Below are positions 12,811 through 24,270 of a stretch of DNA of 64,000 bases, piece by piece (within the stretch, counting starts at the first letter, position 1; every line of letters begins with the position of its first letter). Made by a program: the position numbers and the translations under genes. The notes below the pieces were generated by a model that searched no databases, had not been told where the DNA came from, and saw only the letters and a program-made list of their open reading frames with translations. Source of the stretch: Drosophila miranda (lineage: Eukaryota > Arthropoda > Insecta > Diptera > Drosophilidae); contig NC_046673.1 of NCBI RefSeq assembly GCF_003369915.1, positions 5,998,001 to 6,062,000 of the forward strand, given 5' to 3'.

Positions 12811-15800
12811 CTACCCATCTCCGTGCTGGGTTTGGTCCTCTTCCGGGTGCTCCATTATCTTGCTGCTCAACCGGGTTATATTCTGCGATTGATACAAATT
12901 GTTGAAATTATTGAACAAGGATGATCGGGCAATAGGAAACACACGGTTTGAGTGCGTTTCGAGCAGTATAGATTAATCGAAAGGAAAACTAAATCAGTTT
13001 AGTTGACGCTTAAAGTAGTGGGTGGGTCTAACAGAGGATATGGAGTATTACCAGCTAGTACCCAACTTAGTCACTCACTGACTCACCTTCAACTTGCGGT
13101 GTTTGGCCTCTTTGTCGTTGTCGGGCGGACTTTCGGAGCCATCTGTGGTCTTGATGAACGATGAGTAGAAGGACGAGAAGCTAGAGCCGTCCATGTCGTC
13201 GCTGTTTCCATTGCTGTCTGTGTATTTCTTTGTGCATATTTGTATTTCAGATTGTGTAAAAGCTAAAGAGAGAAGTTCGCTTATCTTACCTTCACGTTGG
13301 CTCGATTTCTGGAGCAAGCCTGGTTGGAGTTGTAGTCGCCTATGCCGGAGGCGATGGGCGAGTTGGCCTTCTTCTTGTTGGACGAATGTGACGGTGTGGC
13401 ATTCGAGGCGGGCTCCGTCTTGACCGATGTGTCCTTTGACGACGGGCGTTGCAGCTGGGCGGGTGTGATCGAGTGGAAGGCTCCCTGTGTTTTGGGCGTC
13501 GTCGTCGCCGTTGTCGTTGTTATCGTCGGCGGCGCCACTATGACCTGTTGAGTCTGTCGGACCAGTTATTTAGATGCTGACTAGTGGGGAGAGTTTCCAG
13601 CTAACTTACCGAGAAGACGGTCTTGCTGTAGTTGGACTGCGAGGTGCTAGGCTGCTCCGGGAGCTGCATTGCGTTGGCTATTCCGGGAAAGGGCATGGGC
13701 TGGTACATCATGGCCGTGGCGGCTGCCGCCGCCGGGTGCGTGTAGAAGAGCGACGGGTGCGGATACATCACCCCGGCCACGTACTGGAGAGGCATTGCGG
13801 CTGGTCCCGCCGCCTGCTGTGAGGTGCTTGCCTGATCTGGGACCTTCGGGGCATGCTGATGGGGATGGTGATGGTGCTTTTGGTTTCGGGGCGTGGGGCT
13901 AAGCGCACCTGGTGCAGGCGTGGAGGGGGCTAGCGGGGTGGCTGGAATATAGTAGAAGGTGGGGAAGAGACTTTGCTGTGCCGAGAAGCTGCTCTGGGCG
14001 ATGGCCGTGTGAGTGGTGTGAGTGGGGTGGACAGGTGGGATGGGGGCCTCGGGCACACCCGTTCCCACGCCCACACTGTTGAGAGTGGGCTGCTGCTTGG
14101 GCTTGTTGCCCTCGCCCTCCCAAGAGTAGGACCCGCCGCGCTTGGTGGCGTGCCCGGGACCAGTGCTGCTGTACTCGAGTATCTTTAGCGAGTCGATTGT
14201 GTTGGCCGTCTTGTTCTTGTTCTTTTCGACGGTACGGCGGTCCCCGCGTGACTCTCGGTGCTTCTTCAGCATAAACTTCTCCATCTCGTCGTTGTGCTTG
14301 TTCAGAAGCGACTCGGTGAGTGAGACGGGCGGGGAATCGGGAGTGCCAGCGGTGGTTCTGGTGTCCTGCCCACCACTGGAGGGACCTTCGCCGCCGGAGG
14401 TGCCCGATCCCGATCCAGAGGCAGAGTTTTCGGCGCCCGACTTGTCGGGTCCAGTGTTGTCGGGTCGAGAATTGCTGGCGCCAGAGATGTCGGGTCTAGG
14501 GTGGTCGGGTCTAGAGTTATCGGCTCGAGAGTTTTCGGCCCGAGAGTTTTCGGCGCCGGAATTGTCGGGTCCAGTGTTGTCGGGTCTGGAATTGTCGGCG
14601 CCGGAATTGTCGGGTCCAGAGTTGTCGGCCCCAAAGTTATCGGCCGCAGAGTTATCGGCCCCAGAGTTATCGGGCCGGGAGTTATCGACCCCAGAGTTAT
14701 CTGCGCATGAGTTTTCGGCGCCAGAGTTATCGGCGCAAGAGTTTTCAGCGCCAAAGTTGCCGGGGCCATAGTTGTCGACTGCATAGTTGTCAGCAGCAGA
14801 GGTGTCGGCGCCAGAGGTGTCAGCGGCAGAGGTATCGGCGCCAAAGTTGTCGGCGGCAGAGGTGTTGGCGCCAATGTTGAAGGCCGCAGAGGTGTTGGCG
14901 TCCATGTTGCCGGAGGCGCAGGTGACAGTGCCGGTCCCGGAGGTGGCTATTATTGTGCCGGTTCCCGTGACCGTACCAGTGCCCGTTCCAGCATTGCTTG
15001 TGTTGGTCGCACTACTCATGTGTATATTGCTGCCGCTGGTCAAGTGGCCTGAGGAGCCACTGGCGCCACTGCCCTCGAAGCCGTTCAGGGGGCTAAGCGT
15101 GCTGCGGGCATCCTCGCGGGTGCTGCTCACATCCGAGGACCCCACTTTTGGCGGGTCGACTTCCACGGGTGCAGTGACAGGCTTGCTGTTAAAAAAACGC
15201 AGCAGGTTCTCGTTATAGTTTAGTTGATTGTAGCTGGGTGGCGTCTCAATGGAACTCTTACTGTCATAGTAGTCGTGGTGGGGCGAGATTTCACCCAACA
15301 TGACGCTGTCCCGCTCTGACACAGTCAGCTCGTTCTCGTGCGGCAGCTCCAGCTTAAGGTCCGCACGCGACACCTCGTCCATAAGTGTCTCCATGAAGCT
15401 GGCCAGGGCTTGGCACCGGCGCGACACCTCCTGCTTGACCGTGTCCGAGGGTCGAGAGACTTTCTCGGCCAGTAAATTCACGATTTCCTCCTTAATGCGT
15501 GTGTTCTTGTTCTGCAACTCCTCCGCGATCTTCGGTTCCGAGTTTGGCGGCGTCTCAAAAACGTTACATATCTTCGGACCTACCCACACGGAAGCAACAA
15601 AAATTATCAATAAAGAGTTTGGTCAGGGTGTCTTTGAACAAGGAGGTTATAATTCCTCTAATTCTTTTATAGCACATTTATGTTAGTGAAAAGTTTAGGA
15701 ACTAAAAAAAATGTCAGCCCAGGCCAAAAAATCTCTAAAAAACACATTTCCATATACTTTTGTACCGATATTATTTTCTAAATTGATTAATATTCAGCTA

Positions 15801-17896
15801 GTTTAACAAAATGGCATATAACTTCATTAACCTTGATGTGAAAACCCATTAAAATAAGCGAAACTTCGCTTTTTCGGTATTTTTATGGTATTTCCTTTAC
15901 TATTTTTTTTTCTCCTATAAGAAAGATGGTTCCTGATAAAAGTTGTTCCTCAATAGATATAATTTATTTGGAAAATACTCGATACAAAACCTACATTAAT
16001 CATCTTTTAAAATAAATTAGCTGCATTAGAATATTCTGTTCCGTTTCACAGGTTTTTCTAATTTACAAGATTAAGCCAAAGTCGACTTATATAATTATTC
16101 CACATGATTATTGCTATCATTATGAAAACTGAAAATTGAATGAACCGCATCTTTTGTACAAAACATAAAGCTAACAAAATGCTATCGAATCGCCTAAGAA
16201 AACCTGGGGATAGATTTGGTTTTCTATGTATATTTTTTTGTACATCAAAAGCGGACAAACGTAATATAAAAAGATAAAGCCCAAGCAATCTGAAATCTAA
16301 TATTTAAAGCCCAGAAGAGTGAAATGTAATACAGCTTGGGAAAATATAGAACTTCCTAGGAAGCGCATTATAAAAGCTATATAGAAACTCACCCTGAAAC
16401 ACACGATGATGGCCGACGACAAACTCGAGCTTGCGCGACCAAGGGTTCACGAAACTGCTCCACTCCGTCTCCAGAAGGATGTAGCAGCCGTTTTGAATGA
16501 GAAAGCGATAGGGCTTGCTGCAGAAGGAGGCGCCGGCCGTTTGGCCTTTCTTCATGACAGACTCGTATATCTCCTTAATGACGGGGAGGTCATCGTGGTG
16601 GTAGAGGTCCATGATGGATCGGCCCATTAGGTCCTGCGGAAGGTAGCCCAAAGCACTCACCGCCGCGCTATCCACGTGCGAGATGATGCCGGTGGCCGTA
16701 TGGCGGATGGCGAATTTGGGGCTCCTCTGCGAATGGATCTCCTCGGGAACTGTGGTGAAAGAGAAAAGGGCCGGTAAGAAAGAGACTACTTAGAGGAGAG
16801 GCTGATAACCTACCTCTGTAGCTGCTCTTGATGGGGGTAGCACAAATGACGAGCAGCATGTTGCTGCTATTTGCGACCATGTAGTTGTCGGAACGCTCTT
16901 CTTCGGGCGCCTCGCGGAATGACATTCCCAGGCGGAAGGGCTCGTAGTTCACGGACCGGCCGATCACTCCGTAGCCACTGGTCTGAAGGCCCCGATACTG
17001 GCGCAGCATCACGCAGAAAGTGCTCCTGGCATCTTTGGGCATGCTGCAGCGCGACTCTGCAATGGGAATGCCCGTGGTAATCTGGCTGGCGAACGTAGCC
17101 CGGTCCTTGGTGTGCACAAAGTCGATGAAGGAGCGGCCTAGCCACATATCACGCGGAAAGCCCAGCACGTCCGTGATACTGGGCGTGGTATAGAGCACGA
17201 TGCCGTCGTGCATTGAGATCACACAGCAGAAGCTGTCCTCCTTCACGCGCTCCGTCTTAGCCGGGCCCGTGTCCAGCTTGCAGGACTCAAAGGTCTTCTC
17301 CCACTTGCCGCCTGGTGCGTTGCCGCCATGGCAAACGCCGATGCCCGGCATCAGGGTGGACACAGAGAGGGGACAGGGCAGCGAAAAGGACTGGGACTGC
17401 TCCGACTTGCCGACCACGCAATTGTGCCTTGCCTCCAGCTGCTCGCCAAGCTTATGGTCCAACGAGGACGGCTGGTCGCCCAGCTGCTGTGTGGTCGCCA
17501 GCACATGCAGGATTTTCTGGTCGCAGGCTGTGCTGCTGGAGTGCGGCTGCTCTTCGGCTCCCTCCAGCGACGAACTGATGCTCGCTTGAGCTTGTGTGCA
17601 TTTGGCCTTCTTCTTCTTGCGCGACTTCTCCTTGTTGCGCTTTATGGCCATGTCGCTGCTACTAGTCTGTATTGAGGGCTTGCCCCCATAGCCGCTGCTG
17701 CCCGACGAGTGGCTACCGCTTAGCATGGACTTTGAACTGCCACTGTAGGGAAGATGCATACGTGAATTAGATTTTGGGGAGGGAAGACGCTGGAGGTCAC
17801 TCACCTGCGCTGCGACTGACTGTTGCTGCAGCTGTTGGAGTAGGCCGAATCGGACACCTTGGTGTTTTGTGTGGACTCTGTTGACTCGCCTTCCAT
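12811..17896 (-). CDS. per: PERIOD circadian clock protein
   Basis: Core negative element of the circadian clock: it dimerises with TIM, enters the nucleus and represses CLK/CYC at E-boxes. Seven coding exons on the minus strand: 17896-17805, 17742-16814, 16749-16393, 15579-13610, 13544-13290, 13227-13087, 12882-12811. All join in frame to 1,271 residues. A basic NLS ([14 protein letters not shown]) is near 68-77, PAS-A begins near VKEDSFCC (197) and PAS-B spans about 345-455. The per-short segment YYDSKSS is at 563-569. About 32 pentapeptides follow at 685-845. The last exon ends [12 protein letters not shown], matching the D. melanogaster C-terminus. The acceptor at 13227 is the least certain: only it keeps phase. 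Intron 3 is large, at 813 bases. Confidence 0.93.
14423..14905 (-). repeat. per: Degenerate 15-base coding repeat of per (pentapeptide array)
   Basis: About 32 imperfect 15-base units encode pentapeptides such as [15 protein letters not shown] and TSAAD (PER residues about 685-845). A short Thr-Gly remnant lies just upstream at 14927-14989. This replaces the long Thr-Gly tract of D. melanogaster PER and is the main evidence for the obscura group. Because units are multiples of three without stops, other frames and the opposite strand also stay open here. Confidence 0.9.
15580..16392 (-). other. per: Unusually long per intron 3
   Basis: This 813-base AT-rich intron separates the exon ending GHHRVFQ from the one starting GPKICNVFE. 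The other internal per introns here are about 60 bases (two of them 62-64), apart from the 204-base last one. No terminal inverted repeats or coding remains are visible, so an old insertion is suspected but not shown. Confidence 0.5.
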
Positions 17897-18089
17897 TGTG
17901 TCTGTGTTTTGTGGCTCTCGTAGGATTTGTTCGGAAATTCGGCTCTTAGAGAATATAAGAGAAGGCAAAATACGGGTTTAGGATTAGGTTCTTAATCTTT
18001 ATTACGTGATATCATCGAATCTGATCATTAAAAATTCCCAACAAAATATTCATCGTTTACTAAACAATAGAGGTACATCAATTTAGCTT

Positions 18090-18475
18090 CATATGTGTAA
18101 CACCCAGAAGTAAGCATTTCCGACCCCATAAAGTAACGATATTCTTGATCAGCATCAGTAGTCGAGTCGATAGAGCCTTGTCGCCTAGTTCTCAGAGACC
18201 ATTAGAGCTGGAGCAACGAAATTTGGTATCCATACTCTTGTCTATCAGATTCGGATCATCATTATTATACTAAGAAGGAACAAATGCAATTGCAGTGGAT
18301 TCGCAACGCCTTCCAAGCGCTTACTTGTTTCTTCTCTCTCATACACTCTTCCTCGTGCAGTGTGCGCCCTTTGGCGGAGGGGAGCTGACTGGGAGGGGAT
18401 ACTGACTGGGGATTGGATATAAATGTAGAGCCGAGATCTTGCTCACAACGTTCCCGCTCGATTCATAATCTAGTA
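18090..18475 (+). mobile_element. DINE-1-like repeat fragment in the per leader intron
   Basis: Plus-orientation copy with the diagnostic blocks: AAGTAAGCATTTCCGACCCC, TTCTTGATCAGCATCAGTAG, a TTAGAGCTGGAGCAACGAAA stretch, CTCATACACTCTTCCTCGTGCAG and the GGCGGAGGGGAG block. It lies inside the inferred per leader intron. It is non-coding. Confidence 0.6.
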
Positions 18476-20641
18476 CTAGTAAAGATGATTGCTTTAGGTA
18501 ATGATGTGGGGCCCCGTTGTATGGGATTTTTAGCGGGCTTTTTTCACAAAGAGTACAGGGGTATATTACATTCCGTTAGACACGGAAGCTCCGTTCTACA
18601 TGGTAATACAGGCACCTTCAAAGTAATGCCATATCATACAAAAAAAATGAGGAAAAATTAACAATGATAAAAAACATCATTATTGGGTCACTATTTCTTC
18701 AGGTATATTCCATCTATCGTCGCGAATCAAAAATCGTGTGCAAGGTCGTGCAATTTTCTTTTCAATTGAGTAATTTCTGTGGGTATCTGCGCTGCAGATG
18801 CCGAGTAAAAATAATGAAAGTGCGCAGTCACAAGATCGCGGTTTTTAAAAAAGTTTTTGGTGGTATATTGTATTTATATATATATACATATATCCAATTA
18901 TGAGGAAGTGATCTCCAAATTTGTTTCTCGTGCTAAGTACAAAATGACTGTCGCACATTGTTATTATTAAGCATGCTATCACTAAAAATTAATATGGAAT
19001 ATTAATGTGGAATCCGGCTGTGGCACCCCCATATATGCGGATATTTTGCTATTGGAGCCCGAAAGCGATCCTCAGCAGCGTCCACGGGCATTCTCTTATG
19101 AGCTTTTCGCATGTACATACGTGTCGGGTCGAGCAAATTTGAGGCGACATCTGGGAGTATTTGGGAGCAAGCTGGAGCGTCCCAAAGGGTAAGCTGAAGC
19201 CGAGAGTTACATATGTATGTACATCTTTGAATGCGCGTCACAGCTGAGTACGTAAGTTTATCACAATATGTCCCAGTATACCATGGTAATGAATGAGACG
19301 ATCGTCGATTGCCATTCATTCATTCATTGCCATTCATTGTATGCGCAGTGCGCAATAAGGCTTACTGGTTGTATTCAGCGAGGACTGCCAAAAAATTAAG
19401 ATACTCGTCGTTGTAGGATAAGTTTACGAGTATATGTAGGTACATATCTATATGCATGAATGCATTATATCATTTTGTTTTGATGTCGTTTTCCAACGTG
19501 CCATACTGGAGCCGGTTGGGACAGGCGATTTTCCATCTCCCATTCGGCGCTCTCAGCCACTCCAGCCACAGGCATTTCGCTTGCTCTCGCCATGTCGCCT
19601 ATCGCTTTTAATAATACACACTTAACACGTTACGAGTGGAAAAACAACGACTTTTGTTTATGTAAGTTGTTGCTTTTGCTTTTATTTTGCAAACATGATA
19701 ATGCAAATAGTTCTCTCAGCCAAGGGTATTGTTTTATACAACAACGTGACGTCTCCGTCTCTCGCGTTGGGCTCACTGTATTCGCCCTGGGCTCAATCGG
19801 ACTTTCCAAGAGCTGATCGGTATGAATTTACATATGCATATGTATATATTTACTTCACTGTGAACTGCTTAAGCTTCAGAACTGGCATCAATAAAAAAAG
19901 ATTGTAGATGTGCCATAAAATGCATATCTGGATAGCATGCGCGGTGTATAGTGTAGTTGTTCTACGCTGGACGTTTCTCGACTTTTCTCGACCTACTTGT
20001 TGGAAATTCAAACGGGTACTGAATGATACCCGAGTGGGAAACGTGCACTGCGGCCCCAGCGTACTCGCTCTGGGGCATGCATGCATTCATTCCGTTCTTC
20101 GGCAATCCCGAATCTGCATTGCCAGCCTCGGCTTTTATCGTTCGGCATTCATTCATCGCTTCAGTATACATCTGTGTGTATGTATGTGCAACAACGCTTT
20201 GGTTTCGCCTTAACCCTTAGGTAGCGTCCAGTTGGCATTGGCTAAACTGGTGCAATATTATTCACTAACTGTATATATAATTTGGCATTGAGATTTTCCA
20301 AGATGTGGTACCAACATTTGTCACCGCACAACTGAATTTTTGTCATTTGGAGATCGGCTTGTATGAACCTCTGTTCCACAGCATGTGGCTGTGTAACCCT
20401 CGGGCACCGGCAGTGGGTTAAAAAGCAGCAGCGCAATCAGACAGGAAAAGATGCCGACGCATCTGGCTTCGACTAGGCACTGGGGGTGGTTGGTCCACTG
20501 GGTGAGAATTCGGATGGGCGCTGCTTTGAAGGCACGTTGATAACACTTTGTGCTCGAATTTTGCAAGTTATGCGGGGCTCGGGCGCTTGAATGCCTGTGT
20601 GGAAGTGGGAGTATTTTTGTGGGTCAGTCACGCATTTCGGC

Positions 20642-20647
20642 CACGTG
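20642..20647. promoter_or_regulatory. per: CACGTG E-box, candidate CLK/CYC site of per
   Basis: Perfect palindromic CACGTG about 2.75 kb upstream of the per ATG and about 365 bases upstream of a TATA-like box. In D. melanogaster a CACGTG within the per circadian enhancer, about 500 bases upstream of the transcription start, binds CLK/CYC. The motif is seen; the function is inferred from position. Confidence 0.4.
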
Positions 20648-20800
20648 AGCAGCCGGCGAGCATCATCACCACCTGCCACTCTTTCGCCCTACGCCTTGGC
20701 AAGGGCTGCTGCGACCCACATGCATACACACTACATACCACATGCATAAACTCTGGCTCCAGTTTGTCCTCCGATAGTATGTTTAATAAATTCTGAGAGG

Positions 20801-21224
20801 AGTGTTATTACTCAGTCTGAGTACCAGCCGTAAAAAGTGGTGGGAGCCGACTGATAGCTTCATTTATTCGATTTTCAGAATTTCGCAGCTCTAGTATATT
20901 CAATTCAAGACTATCGTGTAGGCCTAATATTCGCCGCAAATTGGTTTGCAAGTCAAAAAAGTATGCACCTTGGCGTTGCAAGACTCGCAATAGAAGCGAA
21001 AACGCACTGCAGCCAAGATGTATGCTTTGTATGCCATTTTTAAAGGTGAACCGCAGAGATAGCACTGTGCAACACAATTTGACTTTTAAAGCATGGTACT
21101 CAGACAATTTAGAGATATATTAGTTATTAGATATGTATGACTCCCAGGGCATCAGACTGAATTGATTTTGTGTCCAAATTATGCCATCCCCACTACCGCC
21201 TCCCCAAAGAACGAAAATCTGTGA
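20801..21224. other. Intergenic, nothing recognised
   Basis: Unique-looking sequence upstream of the per enhancer region. Short open frames exist on both strands but none resembles a known family. I see no RNA gene or repeat. Confidence 0.3.
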
Positions 21225-21800
21225 TAGAAAATGCAAACCATAGAGAATAATCATATCTATTAGTTTGCTGAACTTGGATTAAATCGGATCATTACGTACT
21301 CACTTTCTGTCACATTCTTTTTCATACAGCTTGCGCGCTCTGGCGGAAAGGAGCGAGATGTAACGACTAGTTTTGGTGTGAGAAAGAAGCGCGAGACAGA
21401 TGTAGCGGAATACAAATCAATATCGGAAAATTAAAGCAAAATTATAAAATTCTACGAAAATAGGCCGTTAGGTGGAAAAATTATAAACTTTGTGCACAAC
21501 GTTCGATCTCGCTGTTTGTTAAAAATAACTATTAAGTCTATTTTTTTGTAAAATTACTCAAAACTAATGATTATCACTGAAGAAAAGTGTACAAAACTGA
21601 CATATCTATTCAATACCATGACAATACCGGTCCCTTAGAGGTACGAATAGTCAACAGCCAAGCTATAGAAGCTATCTTCGCAGTCATAAATTGAGTTACA
21701 TGCCAGCCACTCGGCAAAACCTCTCTCTCTCCCTTTCTCCCTCCTTTAAGGTGACAATTAAAAGTCATGTGGATGTGATGCAGGTAGGGCAATAGTCGGC
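21225..21800 (+). mobile_element. DINE-like dispersed repeat, second subfamily
   Basis: Contains the GATCATTA..CTCACTTT..GCGCTCTGGCGG block shared with the copies at 18.3, 33.9, 46.6 and 54.6 kb. It is followed by TAGGCCGTTAGGTGGAAAAA, which matches TAGGTCATTAGACGGAAAGG near 34040. Then comes a block of about 40 bases, GTCATAAATTGAGTTACATG onward at 21682, and a CT-rich tract with CATGTGGATGTGAT, which recur near 25176 and 25500-25560. It is non-coding. Confidence 0.55.
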
Positions 21801-21889
21801 AACATTTAATTATTTAAGTCGAATTCTTTAAAGAACTCGAACTGAGGATATGGAAACGGGAACACAAACAATGCAAGCGATAAAAATTT

Positions 21890-22880
21890 ACAGTGGGGAG
21901 CAAAAGTTAGTACATAAATAATACATCATTGAATTTCTTCGCCCATAACAGCTAAACGAATAGAGCAAAGCAAAAGAACTGTTTTACCGTATCAATCCAC
22001 TTTATTCTAAGCAAATAGGAAAAATTAACAAAAACAAATGAGAAGTTTTCAAAGAGTGAAAAAAGCTCGCATATACTCATTTTTGTTATTCGTTATTTGC
22101 ACCTATTTTCGCTTTCTCAAGTTTCTTATCAGCAAAACGCTTGCAGATTTACAGTTAAATCTCTTCTTTTTGTAGTTTTGTTATACATACATCACATTAA
22201 GACGTGCTTCTTACAAATCAAAGCAGATCTCTTAAATCTAATAGACAGTGTCTACCGCGTGCTTAAAAATGAAAAAACTATCGCTAGAAGTTGAAAATAA
22301 TATTGTGGGCCTTACTGATAATGGCTGTTCAACACGTAATATTGCTGAAAAGCTTGGCATTAGTCAATCGGTGGTGATCAGAGTACAAAAAAGACGAAAT
22401 GCTGTCCCCAAACCCCAAGGTCAAGGCCGCCCTAAGAAGTTAACGGACTCAGACGCTAGACTTATGATGTCGGAAATGAGGAAAAATAAGATGCTAACAC
22501 CAAAGAATGCTTCTATGGCCATAAATAAAAATGTAAGTCGCTGGACAGCTAGAAGAGCCCTTCACATCATTGGGTACAAAGCAGCCGTTAAGAAGAATAA
22601 ACCTGCGTTGTCGGAAAAAAATGTTAAAGCAAGGTTGAAATTCGCAAGGGATCATACAAATTGCACCACGGATGATTGGAAAAGTGTTATCTGGTCTGAT
22701 GAATCCAAAGTACGTATTACGTTGGCGTAGGCCCGGAGAGAAGCTTATGGTTTGGGGATGTTTTACATGGTGGCACTACAAAAAAAATATGGTATCATGC
22801 GAAAAGAGGCCGACTAAAGTCAGTAATTACAAGCATGGTCTCTGAAATGACGCAAAAATTAATACATTCTGTTTTTTTTC
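21890..22880 (+). mobile_element. Defective Tc1-like DNA transposon
   Basis: The left end near 21892 reads CAGTGGGGAGCAAAAGTTAG, a Tc1-type terminal sequence. About 375 bases further on is a truncated transposase. After its break, shifted pieces such as WRRPGEK and LMVWGCFTWWHYKKN can still be read to about 22790. I do not find the right terminal repeat, and a small MITE sits just beyond, so the 3' half is lost or replaced. The copy cannot move by itself. Confidence 0.7.
22269..22730 (+). pseudogene. Truncated Tc1-like transposase
   Basis: Cut-and-paste transposase remnant of 153 residues where about 340 are normal. The N-terminal paired-like helix-turn-helix includes STRNIAEKLGISQSVVIRV at about residues 20-38, followed by the GRPKKLT AT-hook-like linker and the second HTH region. 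The DDE catalytic domain is entered at DDWKSVIWSDES, which carries the first catalytic Asp; the second Asp and third acidic residue are lost through a small deletion and frameshift right after ESKV. Both DNA-binding domains are open, but the enzyme must be inactive. Confidence 0.8.
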
Positions 22881-22970
22881 TACACTGAAAAAATATTTCT
22901 AGAATATTTGTCTTTTATTTGGCGCTAAAAGTTCTTTTGCTATATCTGAAATTAATTTTTTTTCAGTGTA
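22881..22970. mobile_element. Short MITE with TA target duplications
   Basis: An element of 86 bases has inverted ends CACTGAAAAA and TTTTTCAGTG and is flanked by TA on both sides, the mark of a Tc1/mariner-type insertion. It lies in or next to the decayed Tc1-like element. It has no coding capacity. Confidence 0.6.
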
Positions 22971-24270
22971 AAGCAATTAAACGTTTGGCTTCGTGCCTGT
23001 TGTCTACGAACACACACAAAGTTTTACAAAGAAAAAAACCAGACAATTTATTTGTTGCTTTATCGTTCTTTCTACGAGAAAATCAAATGGAGGTTGAGAT
23101 CGAGCGGAGCTGACACAGTAAAAATGACGAGACCTGCTTTGTTCAGTCCGTTTCGGGGCGAGCGATTCGAAGATTTGAGAAAGCTGAATCGCAGATTCTA
23201 ACGGACCGAATCCCACCGAATAGATTCAGTTTTCAGTTCATGCAGGGCTCTAATGTGCATGTCCTTACCCCGATATTTATGTTAAAAAACTTTTTTCAGA
23301 TCTTGTATGTATTTTCAAATAAGAATATTCATTAAAATACAATTTTGAGCTCCAAATTAAAAAATATGTATGAAAGTAGCTAAAATATTTGTATTCGCAA
23401 TGTTATAAACTTTAAAAAATTGTAATGATATACAAAAAAACTAGTTTGTAGTGTTTTTGTGCTCTGCCAACTGCACAATAGTCTCAAAATCGATAAAGTC
23501 AAAAAATGTTTGATTTTGGGCTTTGGAAAAATAACGCAATATTCGGAAAGTTGATACCCCTAATAGTAGTAAACTTTTTTTGAGCCCTATGGCAACCCTG
23601 CACTGGTGGCTGGTCGATTACAGCCCCGAAATGTGTGAAAGAGCGGGAATATCCTGCTAGTCTTCGCCTTATTATTATTCAGAAATTGTTAATGGAAAAT
23701 AAATGTATAATATGGATAATAAACGTCAAGGTATTTATAACTGATATTACAAAGAGTTAGAGCCTTCTTTTATTCGTGTGTTTTGTTGTCTAGTATATAT
23801 CCATTAAGCTTAAAAAAATATAAAAAATGTAGTTCTGTGTTGTAGAGTTTTGTACTCGATATAACAAAATTTAGTTATTCACGTAAGTAACCGTTTCGTG
23901 AGTTACGTCGTGGAACCATGCTTGATATATGGAGCAAAGCAACACCGATCGCAGCGCCGATGCAGAAATTGCTTTTTATTGGACAAATTTGACAAAAACA
24001 GAGTAAAACCTACCCCAATATTCAAAAAAGTTTGATGTATCCACGCCAAAACAAAACGAGATTTCGATTTAGAAATTCTTCAAAGTTTTCGCTTAATTTT
24101 AATAGAACTGTCAGGCCAAACAAGATTTCACCAATAAATTTCAACATTTTTGTTATAAGACTGCTGCACTATATAAAGATAAATATCCATGGTATCCTAT
24201 GTCAGCCACGCTTCATAAAATACTGCTCATGGATCGTAAATAATATCAGCTTCTGTAGTTTCTATTGCAG
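22971..24270. other. AT-rich intergenic sequence
   Basis: No recognised gene. A TGGCAACCCTGC sequence near 23589 repeats the promoter-like motif seen upstream of Spg7. A short frame beginning MLDIWSKATPIAAP (ATG near 23919) follows it and ends within about 24 codons. If real, these could be the promoter and first exon of a transcript that includes the candidate exon at 24271-24575, but this is weak. Confidence 0.3.

Larger units (their letters stand above)
17897..20800 (-). promoter_or_regulatory. per: per 5' region: probable leader intron and promoter
   Basis: D. melanogaster per has a non-coding first exon and a leader intron of over 2 kb. Here a fitting acceptor (TCTCTAAGAG then CCGAATTTCC on the minus strand) lies near 17945, about 50 bases before the ATG. 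The promoter should lie 2-2.5 kb upstream. A TTATATATAC box at 20280-20271 and a CACGTG E-box at 20642-20647 are suitably placed. The non-repetitive stretch 19000-20750 contains no protein-like frame. A DINE-like fragment occupies 18090-18475. The first-exon limits cannot be set from sequence alone. Confidence 0.45.
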
